In this document: positions 1 to 5,594 of the stretch, piece by piece | Numbering within the stretch: position 1 is the stretch's first letter | Layout: every line of letters begins with the position of its first letter | The notes under the pieces: model-generated | What the model was told of the DNA's origin: nothing | Database searches by the model: none | What the model saw: only the letters and a program-made list of their open reading frames with translations | Assembly: GCA_038319115.1 (NCBI GenBank) | Contig: JBBQCV010000089.1 | Location: forward strand, 1-13,690 | Reading direction: 5' to 3' | Length of the DNA: 13,690 nt | From: SZAS-79 sp038319115 | GTDB lineage: Bacteria; Pseudomonadota; Gammaproteobacteria; Burkholderiales; SG8-39 | Made by a program: the position numbers and the translations under genes

Positions 1-254
1 TGAATCTGCATGAGCGCCTGGCGTGCCTTCGGGTCGGTCGCTTTGTGAATGGCGTCCATCTGCCCCTGCATCGTTTTCATTCTTTCCTGCATCTGGCCCA
101 TCTGCCCGTCCATGTTCGAGGACATGGCGGCTGGCCTGGCGTCAGACTTGTGCGCCATTTGTGCGGCGGCGTAAGGTGCGTTCAAGACGAATGCCGTCAT
201 CGTTGCGAGAAGGATCGCGGTTTTGGGCGTCTTGCGAAGGTTCATGCGTTTCAT
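1..254 (-). CDS. Met-rich secreted protein of the copper block (3' end outside window)
   Basis: The start ATG is at 254-252, preceded by AGGAG with 7 bases between. The frame stays open for 84 codons to the window edge, so the C-terminus is missing. Residues 1-31 form a Sec signal peptide: basic start (MKRMNLRK), a hydrophobic stretch around 13-24, and an Ala-rich cleavage region ending AAA before Gln32. The mature part is hydrophilic and rich in Met and Gln, with repeated Met-Gln and Gly-Gln-Met pairs around residues 44-67 and likely helix. I do not recognise a named family. Met-rich periplasmic proteins next to multicopper oxidases commonly bind Cu(I), so copper binding or chaperoning is inferred. 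It is the last gene of the minus-strand block in view and has its own 163-base upstream region with a perfect FNR-type palindrome, so it may be a separate transcription unit. Confidence 0.75.
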   Translation of the reverse strand, partial: MKRMNLRKTPKTAILLATMTAFVLNAPYAAAQMAHKSDARPAAMSSNMDGQMGQMQERMKTMQGQMDAIHKATDPKARQALMQI

Positions 255-355
255 GATCAAACTCCTAGTAAAGTTGAAAATCGACAGCCGAATGTGGGCC
301 GAAAAGAATTGAAACCAGGGAGGTGCGGGAAACGACCCGCGGCGATCGGTCGCCC

Positions 356-383
356 GCAGGATGTCATCCTGCGCCTGCAGGCG
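356..383 (-). other. Two adjacent, mutually exclusive stem-loops
   Basis: GCAGGATGTCATCCTGC (356-372) is a 7-bp stem with a 3-base loop. It runs directly into CGCCTGCAGGCG (372-383), a perfect 12-base palindrome. The CCTGC at 368-372 can pair with GCAGG on either side. No T-tract follows on either strand, so this is not a classical intrinsic terminator. It lies downstream of the 79-residue protein gene and in the putative leader of the Met-rich gene. Confidence 0.35.
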
Positions 384-392
384 TTGAGGTTA

Positions 393-406
393 TTGATCTG
401 GATCAA
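393..406. promoter_or_regulatory. FNR/ANR-type binding site, perfect consensus
   Basis: TTGATCTGGATCAA matches the FNR/ANR consensus TTGAT-N4-ATCAA at all ten defined positions, and the symmetry extends one base further on each side (A...T). It lies in the 164-base gap between the 79-residue protein gene (ends 419) and the Met-rich gene (starts 254), centred about 145 bases upstream of that start. CRP/FNR-superfamily regulators (FNR, ANR, DNR) bind this motif under low oxygen or in response to NO. No convincing -10 box sits at the class II distance, so promoter geometry is unresolved. Confidence 0.7.
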
Positions 407-418
407 TCGGCCGTCGGG

Positions 419-658
419 TCACTTTTTCTTCTGCGAGACGACCCACACGACGAATCCGACGACCACGACTAGCAGAAGGACCGGCAGCCAGAAACCACCG
501 TAGCCCCCCATCCAGCCGCCGCCCATCATGCCGGGGCCCATGCCATTGCCAGGACCATAACCGCCCTGTGCCGGCTGTGCCCATGCGCTTGCTGCAGAAA
601 GCATGCCGCCAAGCGATGCGGCGATACTCGAGAACGTGGGACAGCTGATGCGCTTCAT
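419..658 (-). CDS. Small Gly/Met-rich membrane protein
   Basis: The 79-residue protein starts at ATG 658, with GGAG 7 bases upstream. Residues 1-27 read as a signal peptide (small residues, then SAWA before Gln28). Residues 29-56 are a flexible Gly/Met/Tyr segment with GMGPGMMGGGWMGG at 39-52. Residues 57-74 are a strongly hydrophobic span, and the tail is SQKKK. If the signal is cleaved, the Met-rich loop faces the periplasm and the Lys tail faces the cytoplasm. Met clusters of this kind fit a Cu(I)-binding role, and small proteins like this recur near bacterial copper genes, but I know no assigned function. It is 133 bases downstream of the CusF-like gene, with a near-consensus FNR-type site in that gap. 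Confidence 0.8.
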   Translation of the reverse strand: MKRISCPTFSSIAASLGGMLSAASAWAQPAQGGYGPGNGMGPGMMGGGWMGGYGGFWLPVLLLVVVVGFVVWVVSQKKK

Positions 659-758
659 GGTTGAACTCCGGTTCGGTTGCGTGAATAGACATTCTTAGGC
701 GCACCCGAAGAGGGTGTCCGTGCGCTGCCGAACCCTCGCGCGCTCGCCGCACCGCGAA

Positions 759-772
759 TTGACCTGAATCAA
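759..772. promoter_or_regulatory. FNR/ANR-type binding site, one mismatch
   Basis: TTGACCTGAATCAA (minus strand TTGATTCAGGTCAA) matches TTGAT-N4-ATCAA at nine of ten positions. It is centred about 107 bases upstream of the 79-residue protein start at 658, in the gap after the CusF-like gene. A possible minus-strand promoter nearer the gene (CGGACA at 720-715, 17 bases, TAAGAA at 697-692) is weak, and it would place the site further upstream than the usual class II position. The case rests mainly on a second, perfect copy about 360 bases away in the next intergenic gap. Confidence 0.55.
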
Positions 773-791
773 TTCCCGGCGCAGTAGAGCG

Positions 792-1127
792 CTACTTAGC
801 CGGCTCGATCTTCGTGACGGTGATGTTTCCGTCAACCTTATCCGCCGTAAACCGAACCTTGTCTCCCACCTTGACCTGCTCGAGCATTGCAGCATCGCTC
901 ACCCGGAACACCATCGTCATACCGGGCATGTCGAGGTTCGCGATAGGTCCATGTTTGAGCGTGATCTTATTTGCCGCCTTGTCGATCTTCCTGATCTCGC
1001 CATCCGACATGGCGGCAGCCTGCGCGACGACCAGCGCTTCCGGCTTGTTGTGATGCGCCTCGTCGGCGATCACGGGTTGGGCGAACAGGGTTGCAATGAA
1101 CAGGGGCCCCAGCAGTGCTTTTTTCAT
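792..1127 (-). CDS. CusF-like periplasmic copper-binding protein
   Basis: The 111-residue protein starts at ATG 1127 with AAGGA upstream. A signal peptide covers residues 1-21 (MKK, hydrophobic core, cleavage after VIA). The mature part is a small OB-fold-like CusF domain (about 42-108). The metal site is readable: His59 in LKHGP and Met70 and Met72 in PGMTM align with the His and two Met ligands of E. coli CusF. The Trp that caps Cu(I) in E. coli CusF (NWPEM) is replaced by Met67 (DMPGM). In the Cus system this protein hands Cu(I)/Ag(I) to CusB, but no cusB or cusA is in view, so here it may serve the oxidase or an efflux system elsewhere. It begins 28 bases after the cupredoxin gene, clearly in the same operon. 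Confidence 0.88.
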   Translation of the reverse strand: MKKALLGPLFIATLFAQPVIADEAHHNKPEALVVAQAAAMSDGEIRKIDKAANKITLKHGPIANLDMPGMTMVFRVSDAAMLEQVKVGDKVRFTADKVDGNITVTKIEPAK

Positions 1128-1155
1128 GATTTTTTCCTTGCGTTGAAATGCGTTG

Positions 1156-1647
1156 CTATTGAACGATGATTTTGCCGATCATCCCGGCCTCGAAATGTCC
1201 GGGAATCAGGCAGCCGAAGTAAAAGGTTCCTGCCTTGCTGAAGCGCCAGCCCATTTCGCCCGTTTTGCCCGGCGCGACATGCGCCATATGTGGTTCGTCG
1301 TGCTCCATGGACGGAAATTTTCGCATCAGTTCAGAGTGCTTCTTGAGGTCGTCCATGCTTCCAAGCACCATCTCGTGCATGACCTTGCCGTTGTTGGTGA
1401 CCACAAACCGCACGACTTCACCACGTTTTACTTTGACCTCGGCCGGCGTGAAGCGAAACGTGTCGGCCATATCGATGCGTACGGTCCGCGCGGCCTTCTT
1501 CGGGTCGGCGGCGACGCCGAAGGGCATTTGTTCCGCCTTCGCGTAGTCCACCTTTGCGGGTTCGGCGGGTTTGTCGCCGTGCGCCTGTACTGCGCCGGTC
1601 ACCGCGAGCGCAAGGCACACCGCAATCGCGCGCTGTTCAATGCGCAT
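1156..1647 (-). CDS. Periplasmic cupredoxin (type-1 copper protein)
   Basis: I chose ATG at 1647, giving 163 residues: AGGAGG lies 5 bases upstream and a clean signal peptide follows (MRIEQRAIAVCLALAVTGAVQA, cleavage after residue 22). A longer in-frame start at 1704 would bury that signal. The cupredoxin fold spans about residues 55-163. Type-1 copper ligands are visible: His91 (VMHEM), then Cys146, His151 and Met156 in the C-x4-H-x4-M motif FGCLIPGHFEAGM. A His/Met-rich stretch at 104-123 (with MEHDEPHMAH at 114-123) may bind extra copper. The gene overlaps the oxidase gene by 11 bases, so translation is probably coupled. It may be an electron carrier or copper buffer for the oxidase, like the CopI-type cupredoxins of copper-tolerance loci. 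The CopI assignment is inferred. Confidence 0.9.
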   Translation of the reverse strand: MRIEQRAIAVCLALAVTGAVQAHGDKPAEPAKVDYAKAEQMPFGVAADPKKAARTVRIDMADTFRFTPAEVKVKRGEVVRFVVTNNGKVMHEMVLGSMDDLKKHSELMRKFPSMEHDEPHMAHVAPGKTGEMGWRFSKAGTFYFGCLIPGHFEAGMIGKIIVQ

Positions 1648-3055
1648 GGCCGCCTCCTGCCTTTGGCTTGCGCACCTGGACCTCGCCGACAGCAGGCTTT
1701 CCATGCGCAGGCATGCTCTGCCCGCCCTCGGATTTGAACCGCGCCGGTTCGGCCAGCGGTCCGGTCCATTCGTAGGCGACCGTCCCGGGCGGCGCCTCGT
1801 ACCAGCCCGGGTCGGTGTAGTCGCCCGCCTTCTGTCCGCGGCGCACCTTCAGCATGCTGAACATGCCTCCCATCTCCACCGAGCCGTACGGCCCCGTTCC
1901 GGTCATCATCGGCAGGGTGTTGTCGGGCAACGGCATCTCCATCTCGGTCATGTCGGCGCCGCCGCGCTCGCCCATCACCATGTAGTCGGGAACCAGGCGG
2001 GTGATCTTCTTCGCGATGCCGCGGTGGTCGATGCCGATCATGTTCGGCACGTCGTGGCCCATCGCGTTCATGGTGTGGTGCGCCTTGTGGCAATGGAACG
2101 CCCAGTCGCCCTCCTCGTCGGCGAGGAAATCCACCTGCCGCATCTGGCCCACGGCGACATCCGTGGTGACCTCGTACTGGCGCGCGCTCTTGGGCGTCGG
2201 CCCGCCGTCGGTGCCGGTAACGAGGAACTCGTGGCCGTGCAGGTGGATCGGGTGGTTGGTCATGGTGAGGTTGCCGATGCGGATGCGCACGCGGTCGTTC
2301 TTCTTCACGATCAGCGGATCGATGCCAGGGAACGCGCGGCTGTTCATGGTCCACAGGTTGAAGTCGAGCATCGTGCTCACCTTGGGCGTGTAGGCGCCCG
2401 GGTCGATGTCGTAGGCGTTGAGCAGGATGCAGAAATCGCGCTGCACCGGATCGATCAGCGGATGCGTCCCCTTCGGGTGCGTCACCCAGAACCCCATCAT
2501 CCCCATCGCCATCTGCGTCATCTCGTCGGCGTGCGGGTGGTACATGAAGGTGCCCGGCCGGCGCGCGACGAACTCATAGACGAAGGTCTTGCCCGCGCCG
2601 ATGGCAGGCTGGTTGAGCCCGGCCACGCCATCCATGCCATTAGGCAGGCGCTGGCCGTGCCAGTGGATGCTGGTGTGCTCCGGCAGCCGGTTGGTGACGA
2701 ACAGGCGCACGCGGTCGCCCTCCACGACTTCGATGGTGGGTCCAGGCGACTGGCCGTTGTAGCCCCACAGGTGCGTCTTCATACCGGGTGCCAGTTCGCG
2801 CACCACGGGTTCGGCGACGAGGTGGAACTCCTTCACCCCGGCATTCATGCGCCAGGGCAGGGTCCAGCCGTTCAGGGTCACGACGGGGTTGTAGGGGCGG
2901 CCGGAGTTCGGCACCAGCGGGGGCTGGGTCGAAGCCTTGTCGGTGCTGACGATCTCGGGCAGCGCCGCAAGCGAAGCACGGCTGACGGTGGCAGCGGCCA
3001 ATGCCGCGGCGCCGCCGAACGCGGCCCGGTTGAGGAAGTTGCGTCTCGAATTCAT
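1637..3055 (-). CDS. Tat-exported multicopper oxidase (two-domain type)
   Basis: The 472-residue protein starts at ATG 3055. It has a twin-arginine signal (SRRNFL at 3-8, Ala-rich core to about 31), so it is exported folded with copper loaded. All four copper motifs are present: HWH 131-133, HPH 173-175, HPIHLH 268-273, and HCH 321-323 followed by His327 and Met332. Only 190 residues separate the first and last motifs, as in two-domain laccases of the SLAC type; three-domain CueO-type enzymes have about 400. The type-1 site is in domain 2 only. A Met-rich segment (ten Met in 359-401) and an unassigned tail follow to 472, ending GGGHAH. Likely role: O2-dependent periplasmic Cu(I) oxidation and copper tolerance. 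It lies 16 bases after the TolC-like gene and overlaps the cupredoxin gene. Confidence 0.93.
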   Translation of the reverse strand: MNSRRNFLNRAAFGGAAALAAATVSRASLAALPEIVSTDKASTQPPLVPNSGRPYNPVVTLNGWTLPWRMNAGVKEFHLVAEPVVRELAPGMKTHLWGYNGQSPGPTIEVVEGDRVRLFVTNRLPEHTSIHWHGQRLPNGMDGVAGLNQPAIGAGKTFVYEFVARRPGTFMYHPHADEMTQMAMGMMGFWVTHPKGTHPLIDPVQRDFCILLNAYDIDPGAYTPKVSTMLDFNLWTMNSRAFPGIDPLIVKKNDRVRIRIGNLTMTNHPIHLHGHEFLVTGTDGGPTPKSARQYEVTTDVAVGQMRQVDFLADEEGDWAFHCHKAHHTMNAMGHDVPNMIGIDHRGIAKKITRLVPDYMVMGERGGADMTEMEMPLPDNTLPMMTGTGPYGSVEMGGMFSMLKVRRGQKAGDYTDPGWYEAPPGTVAYEWTGPLAEPARFKSEGGQSMPAHGKPAVGEVQVRKPKAGGGHAH

Positions 3056-3071
3056 CCTGGTGCGTCCTTGC

Positions 3072-4505
3072 TCAGTGACCCGCGCCGGCTTCGGCGGTGG
3101 TCGAGGAAAGTTTCGGGGCGGCGCCAGGCATCGGGCGCCCGATCAGCGCCATCTGAAGGTCCGCGTCGGCGATCCAGAAATCGCGCAGGGCTTCGATCGC
3201 GCTGCGCACGGATGTGATCTGCGCACGCGCATCGGCCAGCAGCTCGAACACGCCGATCAGCATGCCGTTGTAGCGCACCAGGTTCTCGTCGGCGATCTTC
3301 TGCCGCAGGGGCACCATCTGCTCGCGGTAGTGGCGCGCGATGTCCCAGTTGGAGCGGTAGGCCTGGTAGCTCTCGCGCACTTCGGAGCGCGCGTCGACCG
3401 CGGTTTGCGCGGCACGGTCGATGGCCTGCATGTAGATCGCCTCGGCCTTGGCGACGCGCGCCGTGCCCCAGTCGAAGATCGGCAGCTCGAAGCCGATCTC
3501 GTAGCCTTTTTTCCACAGGCTTCGATTGGTGCCCTCGACCACCCGGGCCGGGCCGAATTCGAGCACGTTGATGAACCGCGTGGCCTTCGTCAGGCCAAGG
3601 TTTTTCGCCAGCGCCTCGGTCTCAAGCCTGACCGCCTGCAGGTCCAGCCGCTCCTGCATCGCGCGGCGCTCGATATCCGGCAGCTCCCGCGCTGCCTTCG
3701 GCAGGTCCGGCAGGCGCTCGGGCAGCTTGAGCGAAGCCTGCTCGCCCCACAGTCCCAGCATGCGCACCAGCCGCTCGCGCGCCATGGTTCGCATCTGCTC
3801 GGCGCGCGCGAGGTTCAGGGCGGCTTCGGCGAAGAAGCCCTGTTCGCGCGCCTGCGCGAGGCGGCTCCAGTTGCCGGTGCGCGCCATGCGTTGCGCGAGT
3901 TCGGCGCTGGCGTCGGCCACGTCCTTGACCTGGCGCGTGTATCGAACCGTCTCGTCAGCCGCGACCGCGCCGTAATACGCCTTGCGGGTTTCTGAAGCCA
4001 GCCGCAGCACTTCGAGGGTCACGCCGCGCTGCACCCGCGCGAAATTGCGCGCCTCGATCTCGGTCGCGAGCGGCATGGTAATCAACGCGAAGATGTTCAT
4101 CGTCAACGCCTGCTCGATCTTGTACTCCCGGCCGCCGGGCTCGTCGCGCGAGGCGCGCAGGATCGACAAACGTGGATTCGACAGCCGCCCCGCCTGCACC
4201 AGGTCGGCTTCGCCAATGCCGAGTTCGGCAAACGATGCCTGCAGGCCGCGGTTGTTGAGCAAGGCCACCTGCACCGCCGCGTCTGCCGTCAGCGGTGCCG
4301 ACAGCAGTTCGGCGACGCGCTTGTCGCTGCTGTCGCGTTGCTCGTCGGACTTGATCCAGGCGACATCCTTACCGGTGCGCTCCTTGACCGTGCGCTCGAC
4401 CGAGTCGAAACCGCCGTCCTTGCTGAAGGTCGCGCAACCGCCAAGCGCCACCGATATCAGCGCCATCATCAGGATGCGCCCGCTCATTACGATGCGTGCG
4501 CTCAT
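3072..4505 (-). CDS. TolC-family outer-membrane efflux lipoprotein
   Basis: The 477-residue protein starts at ATG 4505. This start is supported by GGAGG 6 bases upstream and by a 4-base ATGA overlap with the preceding gene. A lipobox VALGGC ends at Cys24, with Ala at +2, so it should be a lipoprotein sorted to the outer membrane, as for CusC and OprM. The rest has the two-repeat helical pattern of outer-membrane factors (OEP domains about 75-260 and 280-455), with the typical NPRLS at 110-114 and FELPIFDWG at 339-347. Partner RND or ABC pumps and membrane-fusion proteins are not in the window. In copper loci such a protein may work with a Cus/Cop pump elsewhere. Substrate is inferred from its neighbours. 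Confidence 0.9.
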   Translation of the reverse strand: MSARIVMSGRILMMALISVALGGCATFSKDGGFDSVERTVKERTGKDVAWIKSDEQRDSSDKRVAELLSAPLTADAAVQVALLNNRGLQASFAELGIGEADLVQAGRLSNPRLSILRASRDEPGGREYKIEQALTMNIFALITMPLATEIEARNFARVQRGVTLEVLRLASETRKAYYGAVAADETVRYTRQVKDVADASAELAQRMARTGNWSRLAQAREQGFFAEAALNLARAEQMRTMARERLVRMLGLWGEQASLKLPERLPDLPKAARELPDIERRAMQERLDLQAVRLETEALAKNLGLTKATRFINVLEFGPARVVEGTNRSLWKKGYEIGFELPIFDWGTARVAKAEAIYMQAIDRAAQTAVDARSEVRESYQAYRSNWDIARHYREQMVPLRQKIADENLVRYNGMLIGVFELLADARAQITSVRSAIEALRDFWIADADLQMALIGRPMPGAAPKLSSTTAEAGAGH

Positions 4506-4849
4506 TGTTTTCCTCCGTGCATGCCGTGTTGGCCATGCCCGCCGCGGGCGGGTGCAGGTGCGGAGGCCGGCGGCGCGGCGGACGCCGGTGCCGGCGCGGC
4601 AGTTGCCTTGTCCGGCGCCTGTGCTTCGCGCGCATAGGCGCGCCAGCCGCCGATGCGGCCGACCTCGTCGTTGGCGGCGCGCCAGTCCCCGACCGGCGCT
4701 TCGTCCAGGGGCCGATAGTCCGCGAACGCAGAGCGGTAGGTCGCCGGCGGCACCTGTATGGCCGGGTCGGCCGGGTCGGGTCGCGATTGCCCGAACGCAG
4801 GCATGGCGATTACCGCGCCTAGTACAAAAACAACGTGATTGGGACGCAT
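4502..4849 (-). CDS. Small secreted protein with His/Met tail, unknown function
   Basis: I place the start at ATG 4849 (115 residues), with GGGAG 7 bases upstream. An in-frame TTG at 4867 has no good ribosome site. A signal peptide spans 1-20 (VVFVLGAVIAMPAFG). Residues 38-76 look like a conserved core (YRSAFADYRPLDE, then DWRAANDEVGRIGGWRAYARE). Residues 80-102 are a low-complexity Ala/Pro linker. The end, GGHGQHGMHGGKQ, could bind copper. I recall similar small proteins upstream of TolC-like genes in metal-resistance loci, but know no function or formal family name. Its stop overlaps the TolC-like start (ATGA). It is 25 bases downstream of the T-tract of a terminator-like hairpin, so its expression depends on read-through or a promoter hidden in the preceding gene. 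Confidence 0.82.
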   Translation of the reverse strand: MRPNHVVFVLGAVIAMPAFGQSRPDPADPAIQVPPATYRSAFADYRPLDEAPVGDWRAANDEVGRIGGWRAYAREAQAPDKATAAPAPASAAPPASAPAPARGGHGQHGMHGGKQ

Positions 4850-4873
4850 GTCCAGTCTCCCTGACAATGGTTC

Positions 4874-4899
4874 GAAAAATCTCCGCGTGCGAACACGCG
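4874..4899 (-). terminator. Intrinsic terminator or attenuator between first and second copper genes
   Basis: Read on the minus strand, CGCGTG-TTCG-CACGCG (4899-4884) forms a 6-bp GC stem with a UUCG loop, then GAGA and TTTTT (4879-4875). A second perfect 7-bp stem (GCGGCTC/GAGCCGC, 4906-4922) lies just upstream. Both fall in the 81-base gap between the His-rich gene (stop at 4931) and the next start at 4849. The four bases between stem and T-tract weaken it as a full terminator, so partial termination or attenuation is plausible. Confidence 0.5.
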
Positions 4900-4930
4900 C
4901 GGGCTGCGGCTCAGCGAGCCGCGAAGCGAA

Positions 4931-5341
4931 TCAGAGGGAGCGGACTAGAGGGGGTCGGTCGAGCTGCGCGGGCACGACGCCCACGAAGTGCAGCCCGACA
5001 AAAGGGATGCGGGATGCGCCAGCGGGCGCGAATGCAAATCTGCCCTCGTCCTGGGGAGCGAACGCAAGGCCGGATACGGCAGCGCACGCGGAAGCAGAAT
5101 GGGACGAATGCTTCTCCCCAGAGGGTTCTTGCTGCGCGCCATGACCATGTCCGGCATGACCGTCCGCTTCGCCGGCCGTTTCCATCGACTGTTCGTGATG
5201 ATCGGTATGCTGGTGCGCGGAAGCGGAAATGACGTCCTGCATTTCCTGCCCGCAATGCCACATGGCGATCGCCGCCAACCCGCGCAATGGCAGGGTCAGC
5301 AGCAATATCAATACCACCAGTGACTTGTACTTACGAATCAT
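4931..5341 (-). CDS. His-rich secreted protein, first gene of the copper block
   Basis: The 136-residue protein starts at ATG 5341 (weak ribosome site, AAAAGA). The N-terminus MIRKYKSLVVLILLLTLPLRGLA is a signal peptide or anchor. Cys30 follows in MWHCGQEM. Residues 43-81 hold nine His, many as HxH or HH pairs. The second Cys is Cys86, and the C-terminus ends FVGVVPAQLDRPPLVRSL. This layout resembles small copper-associated proteins of the DUF2946 or CopL kind, but I cannot confirm family membership. Copper binding is a reasonable inference. As first gene, separated from the rest by a terminator-like hairpin, it could be a structural metal buffer, a regulatory leader ORF, or both. No CopRS- or CueR-type operator is obvious upstream. 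Confidence 0.8.
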   Translation of the reverse strand: MIRKYKSLVVLILLLTLPLRGLAAIAMWHCGQEMQDVISASAHQHTDHHEQSMETAGEADGHAGHGHGAQQEPSGEKHSSHSASACAAVSGLAFAPQDEGRFAFAPAGASRIPFVGLHFVGVVPAQLDRPPLVRSL

Positions 5342-5522
5342 GGAAATTCTTTTCGGGCCCAGTTTTTACGGCGCGTACCGTACATTTGGAACAACTTTTG
5401 CCGCTGCGGCCGGATTCTGCCCTCCGCTTCGGTGTTTGTAAATGCGCACTACATGCTGTCGCTTTGAACGCCTTCCGCGCAATTGGTTCAATATTGGGTA
5501 CGCGCTCCTGGCGCGGCAAAAT

Positions 5523-5550
5523 CGAACCTCCAGTGCCGAACCTCCAGTGC
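5523..5550. repeat. Perfect 14-bp tandem duplication
   Basis: CGAACCTCCAGTGC occurs twice head to tail (5523-5536 and 5537-5550) in the 253-base divergent intergenic region, ending 44 bases before the DUF1232 start. With only two copies it may be a recent slippage product or a pair of protein-binding sites. The rest of this intergenic region (5342-5594) holds no gene I can support. A weak plus-strand promoter candidate is TTGAAC at 5464-5469 with TTCAAT at 5487-5492 (17-base spacer). Confidence 0.8.
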
Positions 5551-5594
5551 AACAGCGTATCGATGACCCTCCACCTCAACCTTATGAGACGCCC

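Noticed and set aside
702..716. CACCC-GAAGA-GGGTG hairpin as the terminator of the copper operon
   Set aside because: Only 5 bp with no T-tract. It overlaps the candidate promoter of the 79-residue gene, so its role is unclear.
1571..3217. 548-codon open frame on the plus strand opposite the multicopper oxidase
   Set aside because: It is antisense to a gene with complete copper motifs, reads as low-complexity Arg/His/Val/Ala sequence and has no domain. Such frames are common in GC-rich genes.
5342..5460. Copper operator (CueR- or CopR-like) upstream of the first copper gene
   Set aside because: Short symmetries such as GTACGGTAC are present, but nothing matches a known copper-operator layout well enough to call.
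5523..5550. Start of a CRISPR array
   Set aside because: Only two 14-base copies with no spacer between them and no cas genes.
5442..5594. Longer N-terminus of the DUF1232 protein
   Set aside because: The extra 51 residues show no signal or family sequence and include translation of the tandem repeat. ATG 5595 gives a normal-length protein.
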